From: Lacimicrobium alkaliphilum
Lineage (GTDB): Bacteria; Pseudomonadota; Gammaproteobacteria; Enterobacterales; Alteromonadaceae
Assembly (NCBI RefSeq): GCF_001466725.1
Contig: NZ_CP013650.1
Location: 1,054,001 to 1,118,000, forward strand
Length of the DNA stretch: 64,000 bases
Direction: 5' to 3'
Below, piece by piece: positions 25,254 through 33,060 of the stretch. The notes under the pieces are model-generated. The model made no database searches. It worked only from the letters and a program-made list of their open reading frames with translations, and was not told the origin of the DNA. A program made the translations under genes and the position numbers. Position 1 is the stretch's first letter. Each line of letters starts with the position of its first letter.

Positions 25254-26288
25254 GTGCAATTCTTACCTCCCCTGGCTGATGCAAGTGATTTTCCTGCCCC
25301 GCAAATCCGGGCATTACCTGCTGATAAAGAGCAAACTGCTGCCTTGCCGACAGAGCAGATTAGGGGTCAGAAGCGATTACTTTATGTTAAGGCCCGCCAT
25401 GCCTTATACCATATCGCCGGGGCCGCACAGCAAACCAGAGTCTGGCTGCCCGCCTACCATTGTCCGGCATTAGTGGAGCCATTTCTTGCTGCAGGTAAAA
25501 CGGTGCTGTTTTATTCACTGAACGCTGATCTGACGCCAGATATGGACTCGCTTTGTCAGGAACTGAACCCCGGGGAGATGGTGGTGGCGGTGCGCTATTT
25601 TGGCTTCGATTGTGGAGTTGAAGAACTTGCAGAACTTTGCCGGGAAAAGGATTGCATGTTAGTCGAGGATCTGGCCCATGCAGCACTTGCCACAGAGCTA
25701 TACGGTGAGCTGGCCGTTACCAGCCTGGTGAAGTTTTATCCAGTCAGCGGTGGGGCTGAATTATGGCTGCCACAAAAAAGTACATATAAGGCTCAGATAG
25801 AGAAGCAGTATGCTGGCTTACCAGGGCCATTTGCACAGCGGTTAAAAGAGCTTTTTATAAAGTTGAGCAATAAGGTTTTCGGGGCGGGAAAAAGTAGTTA
25901 CCGCTATTTCGATGCAAGCGCCATCAGTCGTTGTTTAAACCAGGAAGAACGGCAATATCTGGCCTGCAGACCCGCAATTCAGGTTAGTGAAAAGCGAAGG
26001 CAGCATTACCAAAGCCTTGCTGTGCTACTGCAGGGTTCCAGTTGGGGGAGGGTGTTATTCGGGCAATTACCTGAGCATGTGAGCCCTTACGTATTGCCCT
26101 TTTTGCTCAATGACGAAGCTGGTTTTGCTCATTTGCGGAAAAATGGTATTCAGATATACCGCTGGGAAGAAATGGTCAGTGGGCAATGTGATGTCAGCCT
26201 GGACTACCGGCAGCGGCTGGTTCAGTTGCCCTGCCATCAGGATCTCACTCAACAGCAATTACAGACTATTGCGGAGGTGTTGCGTTGA
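25254..26288 (+). CDS. DegT/DnrJ/EryC1/StrS-like aminotransferase-fold protein
   Basis: This 344-residue protein has the fold signature of PLP-dependent sugar aminotransferases. VEDLAHAAL near residue 141 matches the cofactor-ring Asp segment, and SLVKFYPVSGGAEL near residue 158 contains the Lys that normally forms the Schiff base. The start codon is GTG at 25254. It is shorter and more divergent than classical DegT enzymes, and the C-terminal substrate-binding half is hard to align by eye. It could transaminate a keto-sugar of the EPS. It overlaps the next start by four bases (TTGA-type junction, 26285-26288). Confidence 0.68.
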   Translation: MQFLPPLADASDFPAPQIRALPADKEQTAALPTEQIRGQKRLLYVKARHALYHIAGAAQQTRVWLPAYHCPALVEPFLAAGKTVLFYSLNADLTPDMDSLCQELNPGEMVVAVRYFGFDCGVEELAELCREKDCMLVEDLAHAALATELYGELAVTSLVKFYPVSGGAELWLPQKSTYKAQIEKQYAGLPGPFAQRLKELFIKLSNKVFGAGKSSYRYFDASAISRCLNQEERQYLACRPAIQVSEKRRQHYQSLAVLLQGSSWGRVLFGQLPEHVSPYVLPFLLNDEAGFAHLRKNGIQIYRWEEMVSGQCDVSLDYRQRLVQLPCHQDLTQQQLQTIAEVLR

Positions 26289-27469
26289 AACCACAAAGCA
26301 ATGCCATTTACTGGCGGTTATACACACCGGAGCAATATCCGGGGGAGCTTTGGCAGCACTGGCAGACACTGAATCTTAAGTTTCACCAGGGTAATAAAAT
26401 GCTCAGTGCGGAGTTTGTTGAATTGCTGGTGAAGTATTTCAGCGACACACTATATATTGCCGCCGGTTATTCTGAACCCAACAATCGTCATTCTGAACTT
26501 GATTCAGAATCTTTACATCCGGTAGTCAAAGGCGCTGAAGTTGATTCAGAATCTTTAAATCAGGAAGTCAAAGGAGCCGGGCTTGATTCAGAATCTGCTG
26601 GCAGTAACCACCACCCCGAACCCATTGCTCTGGCACTACTGGAAAGGGCAGGAAAGGGCCGCTGGCAGGTGTTTAAGCCCAGTCAGGCTCAGGTCGGATT
26701 ATTGCTGATGGAGCCAGGGCGGGATCCATCCCTGAAGCAACTGGTAAAACAATTGCCGGGGCTGGTCACCAGAGTGGATTTTTATGGCCTTGATCCGTTG
26801 GAACATCAGGGCCTGATAGACAATCTCGCCGCCGAAGCTCAGTGCTACGCCACCAATATCAGAGTGGCGCTTAGTGATGACTTTGAGCAATATTGGGCTC
26901 AGCGTCCCAAAAATCTGAGAAAGAACATTAATCGTTATATTAACCGTGTGTCCAGAGAGTTGGGGGATACAAGATTGGTGTATGCGACAGAGGTTGAGGA
27001 AGTCCGCGTTGCAACACAACGATACGGCATGCTCGAATCACAAGGCTGGAAGGGTTATGAAGGTACGGCTCTGCACCCAAGCAATGAACAGGGGCAGTTT
27101 TATCAGACTCTGATGGCTGATCTTGCCGCTAAAAACCAGGCTATGGTGGTGGAAATGTATTTGCAGGAGAGACTGCTGGCATCCAGACTCTGTTGCATGA
27201 GTGACAATACACTGATTATTCTGAAAACCACCTTCGATGAGTCAATGAAAAAATATGCTTTTGGGCGACTGCTGCTGCATGAGCTGATTAGCCATTGCTT
27301 TAATCTTAAGGGACTCGAATATATCGATTTCTACACTAATGCTACCAGTGATCAAATGGACTGGTGCACAGATTCCCGCCCCATGTATAACGCCAGTTAT
27401 TATCCAGTGAATATTGCCGGGCAGTTATTGAAATCTGCGGTACGGCTGAAGAAGCGTATTAATGGCTGA
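26285..27469 (+). CDS. FemAB/GNAT-type acyltransferase with an in-frame 42-bp repeat insertion
   Basis: This 394-residue protein's residues ~195-370 form a BioF2/FemAB-type GNAT fold (KNLRKNINRYINRVSREL near residue 212, LEYIDFYTNATSDQMDW near residue 340). Such enzymes transfer acyl or aminoacyl groups to amines; in XrtA loci they are thought to modify the EPS. The start is TTG at 26285, overlapping the upstream stop. Residues 71-112 consist of 14-residue repeats beginning (E/G)(L/V)DSES, encoded by three 42-base units whose DNA resembles a palindromic intergenic repeat. The insertion keeps the frame. It overlaps the next gene by eight bases. Confidence 0.75.
   Translation: MKPQSNAIYWRLYTPEQYPGELWQHWQTLNLKFHQGNKMLSAEFVELLVKYFSDTLYIAAGYSEPNNRHSELDSESLHPVVKGAEVDSESLNQEVKGAGLDSESAGSNHHPEPIALALLERAGKGRWQVFKPSQAQVGLLLMEPGRDPSLKQLVKQLPGLVTRVDFYGLDPLEHQGLIDNLAAEAQCYATNIRVALSDDFEQYWAQRPKNLRKNINRYINRVSRELGDTRLVYATEVEEVRVATQRYGMLESQGWKGYEGTALHPSNEQGQFYQTLMADLAAKNQAMVVEMYLQERLLASRLCCMSDNTLIILKTTFDESMKKYAFGRLLLHELISHCFNLKGLEYIDFYTNATSDQMDWCTDSRPMYNASYYPVNIAGQLLKSAVRLKKRING
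26495..26604 (+). repeat. Three 42-bp palindromic units inserted in a coding region
   Basis: TTGATTCAGAATCT occurs at 26499, 26541 and 26583, exactly 42 bases apart. The first copy is preceded by CGTCATTCTGAAC, which with TTCAGAAT makes a palindrome of the type common between bacterial genes. Because 42 is a multiple of three, the array adds 14 residues per unit without breaking the acyltransferase frame. Confidence 0.75.
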
Positions 27470-28547
27470 GTCAGACCTGTTCAAAACAGCAAATAAGCAA
27501 TGCCTGCAGAGCTATGAGGAGCTTCAGCCGCTGATCACGGAAGAGGACGGCCCCTCGCGGATACCGGTATTTCTTCGTCCTGCCTGGTTCAGATTGTTTG
27601 AACAGCATATCAATGAAGCCAGCAAGTCACAGTGGTTGTATGCAGATCGACAGGACGAATCTCCGTTGATTTTGCCGCTGCTTGGCAGAACTGAACAAAA
27701 GTGGGGCACCAGGATCACTTATCTTAATGGTATGAGTAACTTCTATTCGCCCATGTTCGATACCTTAGGTGGAAACGGAGCTGATAGTGACTATCAGCAG
27801 CTACTGGAGACAGAGGCCGGACTGCTTGCAAACACCGACTGCGTAAACTTTTTACCCCTGATAGATAAGCAGGCAAAAGCCTGGGCGTCAGCATTTAAGC
27901 GGCTGGACTTTCGCAGCCATATCTATCATCACTCTGTGAACTGGTTTCATGAGGATATCCGCGATCTCGATCATTACTGGTCTCTGCGTCCGAGTCGCCT
28001 GCGTAATACCCTGAAACGTAAAAAAGATAAATTGGATAAAATCGGCGGTTATGAAACCAGGATGCTTTGCACAGGCAGCAGAGAAGAGTTGATCCAGGGG
28101 CTGATTGATTATCATCAGGTGTACTACCATAGCTGGAAAAAAACCGAACCCTGGCCTGCATTTATCGATGCCATTGCCGAATACCAGTGGCAACAAGGCG
28201 AATTGCGTCTGGGCCTGATGTATCACCAACAGCAGCCAGTAGCGGCGCAGCTTTGGTTTATCAATGGTGATACAGCGTATATTTATAAACTCGCTCACCG
28301 GACAGATTATACCCCCCAGAGCGTGGGTACCGTGCTTAGCGCACAGATGTTTGAACAGGCCATAGAGCATGACAAAGTCAGCCGCATAGACTTTCTGACC
28401 GGAGATGATCATTACAAGCAGGACTGGATGCAGCAAAGTCAGCCGCTATATGGAATTCAGGCCTGTAACAGCCGGACCATGGCCGGGAGAGCGTTAGCAA
28501 CCATCAATATTCTCTCGCGCATGAGAAAAGTGGCACCAGTCAAATAG
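27462..28547 (+). CDS. FemAB/GNAT-type acyltransferase, second copy
   Basis: This 361-residue protein has a BioF2/FemAB-like acyltransferase domain at residues ~150-330: HYWSLRPSRLRNTLKRKKDK near residue 168 and RIDFLTGDDHYKQDWM near residue 308. It is a distant paralog of the preceding gene but lacks its repeat insertion. The predicted role is transfer of an acyl or aminoacyl group to the polysaccharide or its precursor. It starts with an 8-base overlap and ends 40 bases before the hydrolase gene. The acyl donor is unknown. Confidence 0.75.
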   Translation: MAESDLFKTANKQCLQSYEELQPLITEEDGPSRIPVFLRPAWFRLFEQHINEASKSQWLYADRQDESPLILPLLGRTEQKWGTRITYLNGMSNFYSPMFDTLGGNGADSDYQQLLETEAGLLANTDCVNFLPLIDKQAKAWASAFKRLDFRSHIYHHSVNWFHEDIRDLDHYWSLRPSRLRNTLKRKKDKLDKIGGYETRMLCTGSREELIQGLIDYHQVYYHSWKKTEPWPAFIDAIAEYQWQQGELRLGLMYHQQQPVAAQLWFINGDTAYIYKLAHRTDYTPQSVGTVLSAQMFEQAIEHDKVSRIDFLTGDDHYKQDWMQQSQPLYGIQACNSRTMAGRALATINILSRMRKVAPVK

Positions 28548-28587
28548 AACACTTTGAGACCAAACAACGGATGGAAACACTAATACT

Positions 28588-29370
28588 ATGATTTCTGGTC
28601 ATTTTATCCCCTCATCAGCAGGTAAGGTGCTGTTGACCCTTACCGGTACGCTGCCAGCGAAGCAGGCGATTTTGTGCCTGCCGCCGTTATTTGAGGAAAT
28701 GAACCTCGCAAGAGCAGTGATGGCAAAACAGGCGCAGTATTTTGCTGCTCAGGGCTTGCCTGTATGCCTGCTGGATTATTCAGGCACCGGCGATAGCGAA
28801 GGGGAGATTGATCAGGTCAGTACTGATATCTGGCTGCAGGATATCATTGCCGCAGGTCAGTGGTTGCTGGCTCAGGGCGTTGAACAGGTTAGCTTGTGGG
28901 GCGTGCGTTTTGGCGCACTGATGCAATTACACTTTCAGCAGCCGTTACATCAGGCACTGCCGGTGAAAAACCAGTTGCTGTGGAAGCCGGTGACCGGTGG
29001 TAAATTACTGGCCAGCCAGTTTCTGCGTCTGAAACAAGCCAATAGCATGATGCAGGGCAACGCCGAGAAGGTAAACTGGCGGCAGCGGATAAAGGAAGGT
29101 GAAACCGTTGAAGTCGCCGGATACCCGCTAAATGAAACATTGCTGGCTTCTATTGAACAGCTTAAAGCAGAGACGGACGCACAGTCACCTGTTACCTGGC
29201 TGGAACTGGGCACAGATAAGCTCACTCCGGTGATAGCGCGTTTAACCGCAGAGTGGCCCGAAGAGAGCTTGCCGATTCAGGCGGTTCCTTGCCCGGCGTT
29301 CTGGCAGATCCCGGAAACCTTCGATGTTCCATCTTTGTACCCGATGAGTTTAAAAGGAGTGCAGGGCTAA
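28588..29370 (+). CDS. Exosortase A system-associated hydrolase 2
   Basis: This 260-residue alpha/beta-hydrolase-fold protein of the exosortase-associated hydrolase 2 type (TIGR03101) shows LPPLFEEMNLARAVMA near residue 32 and DYSGTGDSEGE near residue 64. At the nucleophile elbow, where most family members of the fold have GxSxG, it reads LWGVRFGAL near residue 108. The Ser is replaced by Arg, which I recall as typical of this family. Ordinary serine-esterase activity is therefore doubtful; the protein may need its partner, hydrolase 1, encoded next to it with an overlapping TAATG. Confidence 0.85.
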   Translation: MISGHFIPSSAGKVLLTLTGTLPAKQAILCLPPLFEEMNLARAVMAKQAQYFAAQGLPVCLLDYSGTGDSEGEIDQVSTDIWLQDIIAAGQWLLAQGVEQVSLWGVRFGALMQLHFQQPLHQALPVKNQLLWKPVTGGKLLASQFLRLKQANSMMQGNAEKVNWRQRIKEGETVEVAGYPLNETLLASIEQLKAETDAQSPVTWLELGTDKLTPVIARLTAEWPEESLPIQAVPCPAFWQIPETFDVPSLYPMSLKGVQG

Positions 29371-30200
29371 TGGAAAAAGCCATCAGTTTTGAGCTTAATG
29401 ATCAGCAGCTTTTGGGTATTGTCCATCAGCCACATGAATGCCGTTCAACCGGCGTATTGCTTGTGGTTGGGGGGCCTCAGTATCGGGTGGGCAGTCACCG
29501 TCAGTTTGTGCAGTTATCCAGAGCGTTGGCCTCGCAGGGCATTGCCTCACTGCGTTTTGATTACCGGGGTATGGGTGACAGTGAAGGTGAAAAGCAATCC
29601 TTTGAAGCAATTTGTGATGATATCAAAGTGGCTGCTGATGCCTTTTGTGCTCAAACCGGTTTAACTCAGCTGGTGATCTGGGGCCTGTGTGATGCGGCCT
29701 CTGCGGCAATGATGTACGCCCACAAAGACAACAGAGTTAAGGGGCTGGTACTGCTCAATCCCTGGCTTCGCAGCGAAGCGGCTATGGGCAAGACTATGGT
29801 CAGGCATTATTATTTACAGCGGCTGTTATCAAAGGATTTCTGGAAGAAACTGCTCGGCGGCAAGGTAAACCTTGGGGGCAGCATTAAAGACGCCAAAGGC
29901 TTTGTGCAGGACTCCATGGCGACAGGCGATCAACAACAGGGCAGTTATCAGCAGCGGATGCAAGCAGGCATTGGCAAGTTTGACGGGCCAATATGTCTGA
30001 TTTTAAGCGGGGTAGATCTCACCGCCAGGGAATTTGAACAACAGGCAGTGGGTAGCAAGGGCTGGCCCGCCATTAACGGTGACAAATGCCAGATTCACCG
30101 GCTGGAACAAGCCGACCATACCTTTTCCGCCTCAGAGTTTAAACGGGAAGTGGAAAAGCTTACCTACGCTTTTGTCTGTAGCCTGTTGAATAAGAAGTAA
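29370..30200 (+). CDS. Exosortase A system-associated hydrolase 1
   Basis: This 276-residue alpha/beta-hydrolase-fold protein matches the exosortase-associated hydrolase 1 type (TIGR03100), with GGPQYRVGSHRQFVQLSR near residue 35 and DYRGMGDSEGE near residue 63. The elbow region reads WGLCDAASAA near residue 104, so Cys takes the place of the nucleophilic Ser. I chose the ATG at 29370, with AAGGAG at 29354-29359 upstream and the start overlapping the hydrolase 2 stop; the frame is open further 5' but only inside that gene. A late His (EQADHTFS near residue 253) could complete a Cys-His pair. The function in EPS systems is not established. Confidence 0.85.
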   Translation: MEKAISFELNDQQLLGIVHQPHECRSTGVLLVVGGPQYRVGSHRQFVQLSRALASQGIASLRFDYRGMGDSEGEKQSFEAICDDIKVAADAFCAQTGLTQLVIWGLCDAASAAMMYAHKDNRVKGLVLLNPWLRSEAAMGKTMVRHYYLQRLLSKDFWKKLLGGKVNLGGSIKDAKGFVQDSMATGDQQQGSYQQRMQAGIGKFDGPICLILSGVDLTAREFEQQAVGSKGWPAINGDKCQIHRLEQADHTFSASEFKREVEKLTYAFVCSLLNKK

Positions 30201-30252
30201 TTAGTATATCTGAAAATCAGTACCTGACAGCCACATGAAAAAGGACTAATCC

Positions 30253-31815
30253 ATGCTGTTTAATTCCCCGGAATTTTTGTTTGCCTTCTTACCTCTGACA
30301 TTACTGGCGTTTTTCTTCTGTGCCAGGCGGTGGGGAAATGAGGCGGCGATAGGTGTACTGGTTGTTTGCTCTTTGTTCTTCTATTCCTGGTGGAATCCGG
30401 TCTACCTATTGCTGTTGCTGTTCTCCATGGTGTTTAACTTTAAGCTAGGTCAGCGGCTCGGTAACTCTGGCAGTAAAACCTTACTGACAGTGGGTGTGGC
30501 GGTTAATCTGGCATTAATTGCTTACTATAAGTACGCCGGATTTATTGTTTTTAATATCAATGCCACTTTTGATACGTCCTGGGATCTGGGGCAAATACTG
30601 TTGCCTCTGGCTATTTCCTTTTTTACCTTCCAACAAATTGCCTATCTGGTGGACTCCTATAAGGGGATCACCAGAGAGTATTCATTTATTCACTATGCAC
30701 TGTTTGTGTGCTTTTTCCCTCAGCTGATTGCCGGCCCTATCGTTCATCATAAAGAGATGCTGCCTCAGTTTATGCGCAACGAGCGGTATCGCTTCGAGGT
30801 GAACCACTTTGTGGTTGGGATCAGTATCTTCGCTATTGGTTTGTTCAAGAAGACCGTGCTTGCTGACGGTGTTGCTGTCTATGCTAATCCTGTTTTTGCG
30901 CAGGTAGATGCGGGGCAGACAGTGGATTTCTTCACTGCCTGGGGTGGCGCGCTGGCCTATACCTTTCAGTTGTACTTTGATTTTTCCGGCTATTCAGACA
31001 TGGCAATCGGCCTGGCAAGAATGTTTGGCATCATATTGCCCCTTAACTTTTACTCGCCATATAAATCGGCCAGTATCTCTGAGTTCTGGCGGCGCTGGCA
31101 TATTACCCTGTCGCGCTTTCTCAGAGACTATATCTATATTCCGCTGGGTGGGAACCGAAAGGGCGAAACAAAGCGCTACACAAACTTGTTTATTACCATG
31201 CTGTTAGGCGGCTTGTGGCACGGAGCTGGCTGGAATTTTGTGATATGGGGTGCGTTACACGGATTCTATCTTGCTATCAATCATGGCTGGCAGCGAGTGA
31301 CCGCTAACTTTTCTGAGGGGGTCCGTAAGGCGGGTTTTTACGTTTTTGTCTCCTGGATGCTGACTATGTTATGCGTTGTTATTGGCTGGGTATTTTTCAG
31401 GGCCGTAACCTTAGATGGCGCAACCGGTATGTTGCAAAGCATGGCGGGTATGAATGGAGTCGCTATACCCAATGGCATAGCGGTCAGGCTTGGGTTAACC
31501 GATCTGCTTTATTCCCTGGGCATTTCAACGCCAAATGGTGGAGGAGAGATCTTTATGAAGACCTGGCTGTGGAACGTCGTATTGCTGTTTGCAGTAGTTT
31601 TGCTGCCTAATGTTCAGGATTTATTTGCCCGTTATCAGGGGTCTCTGAGCTCATTGTGTTACGCGAGATCGGCAACCTTCTGGCCACTGATGTCAGTTAT
31701 GCAAGGAAATGGCTTCAGAGTGACCTGGTATTGGGCTGCTGCAACAGGAGCGATGGCGGCGCTGGCGGTACTGACACTTTCGCAGGTCAGTGAATTTTTG
31801 TACTTCCAGTTCTGA
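30253..31815 (+). CDS. MBOAT family O-acyltransferase (AlgI-like)
   Basis: This 520-residue polytopic membrane protein resembles AlgI. RRWHITLSRFLRDYIYIPLGG lies near residue 278 and the catalytic-His segment LGGLWHGAGWNFVIWG near residue 318. AlgI-type MBOAT proteins pass acyl groups, usually acetyl from acetyl-CoA, across the inner membrane for O-acylation of an exported polysaccharide. The partner that places the group on the sugar is probably the SGNH-like protein encoded nine bases downstream. Both are at the end of the second EPS operon. Confidence 0.88.
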   Translation: MLFNSPEFLFAFLPLTLLAFFFCARRWGNEAAIGVLVVCSLFFYSWWNPVYLLLLLFSMVFNFKLGQRLGNSGSKTLLTVGVAVNLALIAYYKYAGFIVFNINATFDTSWDLGQILLPLAISFFTFQQIAYLVDSYKGITREYSFIHYALFVCFFPQLIAGPIVHHKEMLPQFMRNERYRFEVNHFVVGISIFAIGLFKKTVLADGVAVYANPVFAQVDAGQTVDFFTAWGGALAYTFQLYFDFSGYSDMAIGLARMFGIILPLNFYSPYKSASISEFWRRWHITLSRFLRDYIYIPLGGNRKGETKRYTNLFITMLLGGLWHGAGWNFVIWGALHGFYLAINHGWQRVTANFSEGVRKAGFYVFVSWMLTMLCVVIGWVFFRAVTLDGATGMLQSMAGMNGVAIPNGIAVRLGLTDLLYSLGISTPNGGGEIFMKTWLWNVVLLFAVVLLPNVQDLFARYQGSLSSLCYARSATFWPLMSVMQGNGFRVTWYWAAATGAMAALAVLTLSQVSEFLYFQF

Positions 31816-31824
31816 GGACTATCG

Positions 31825-33015
31825 ATGAGGTATATTCTGGTTTTTGCGCTTTCGTTCTCGTTTGTTTTGGCTTCTATAGGGGTAATCAATTGGGTCATTG
31901 ATCCTTTCGGAATGTACTGGTCGCCGGTTTATCAGGGCGTTAATGCGACTAAGCCTGAGGCCGGGAACCGCTCAAGGGTTTCTAAAGCCTATCGCAGTGT
32001 TGAAGCGGCGCCGCAGGTGTTACTGCTGGGAAACTCCAGAATTGAGATGGGGATAGATCCTGAACATGAATTATTTAATACCAGGCAGGTTTACAATTTG
32101 GGTATGCCAGGTGCGAGCTTGTCGATGCAACTGGACTATGGACTGAATGTCATTCATGCCAATAAAACGGTGAAAGAGGTGGTTCTGAGTGTGGATTTTC
32201 TGGACTTCCTGTCGACGAAATCGTCGAACCCGCCATCTTCTGCAAAGGCTGACTATAACAGCCGATTACCTTATCTGAGTTCAGAGAATAGCGAGCAGAC
32301 GGAATGGTTTATGCTGAAGGAAAAGATGGCAATGACCTTATCTCTGGATGCGCTCTCTGCGACCATCAGAACCCTTTTTTCGCAAGACTCTCAGGTCAGC
32401 AGCATAACCTCAAAGGGATTTAATACGGCCCAGGAGTATCGTCAGATTGTACGTCTGGAAGGCGTTATCCCATTGTTTAACCAGAAGTTAGATGAGATTG
32501 AGCAGCGGCTCGATCAGGAAAATCTGGTATTTGAGCCAGAAAATGAACAAGGGTACTCAAAAGAATTTTCGAAGCTGCATACTTTTATCAGCGCTCTGAA
32601 TGATGCTGACATCAGCCTGACTATTTTTACCAGCCCTTATCATTACTCTTACCTTCAGGTGCTGTCAGAAAAAGGCTACTGGCAGGACTTTATGAAATGG
32701 AAAACTTACCTTGCAGCTTTGAAAAGCCATAACGAATCAATAGATATCTGGGATTTTAGTGGGTTTAGTCAGTTCTCTCTGGAGCCGGTGCCTGTATCTA
32801 CGCCACACCAGGAAATGGATTTTTATTGGGAGCCCGCACACTATAAATCAGAGGTGGGGGATTTAATATTACAGCGCATGAAAACCGGAGAGCCTGATAA
32901 CTTTGGTCATCCTTTGAACGAACAAACTATCGAGACAATAATCCGGGCGAATAACGAAGGGTTGCTACGATCACAGGCGCAATGGGATAAACTGAAATCA
33001 GGACTTGGAAGATAG
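31825..33015 (+). CDS. SGNH/AlgX-like membrane-anchored protein, likely MBOAT partner
   Basis: This 396-residue protein has an N-terminal hydrophobic helix (YILVFALSFSFVLASIGVIN) and otherwise a periplasmic-type sequence. LLLGNSRIEMGI near residue 68 matches the SGNH nucleophile block (GxSR), and WEPAHYKSEVGDLIL near residue 338 matches the block-V Asp-x-x-His region in relaxed form. The pair with the AlgI-like gene resembles AlgI/AlgX-J or PatA/PatB, in which the SGNH protein moves the acetyl group onto the glycan. Sequence similarity to a named family is weak, so the function is inferred mainly from order and the motif. A strong terminator follows. Confidence 0.7.
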   Translation: MRYILVFALSFSFVLASIGVINWVIDPFGMYWSPVYQGVNATKPEAGNRSRVSKAYRSVEAAPQVLLLGNSRIEMGIDPEHELFNTRQVYNLGMPGASLSMQLDYGLNVIHANKTVKEVVLSVDFLDFLSTKSSNPPSSAKADYNSRLPYLSSENSEQTEWFMLKEKMAMTLSLDALSATIRTLFSQDSQVSSITSKGFNTAQEYRQIVRLEGVIPLFNQKLDEIEQRLDQENLVFEPENEQGYSKEFSKLHTFISALNDADISLTIFTSPYHYSYLQVLSEKGYWQDFMKWKTYLAALKSHNESIDIWDFSGFSQFSLEPVPVSTPHQEMDFYWEPAHYKSEVGDLILQRMKTGEPDNFGHPLNEQTIETIIRANNEGLLRSQAQWDKLKSGLGR

Positions 33016-33039
33016 CCCATACCTGAACAGGTATGGGCT
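33014..33039. terminator. Rho-independent terminator at the end of the EPS operon
   Basis: A perfect 12-base inverted repeat AGCCCATACCTG-AA-CAGGTATGGGCT is followed by TTTATA. It lies between the SGNH-like gene and the convergent TonB-dependent receptor gene and may serve both. Confidence 0.85.
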
Positions 33040-33060
33040 TTATACCAAATGGTATTAGGT

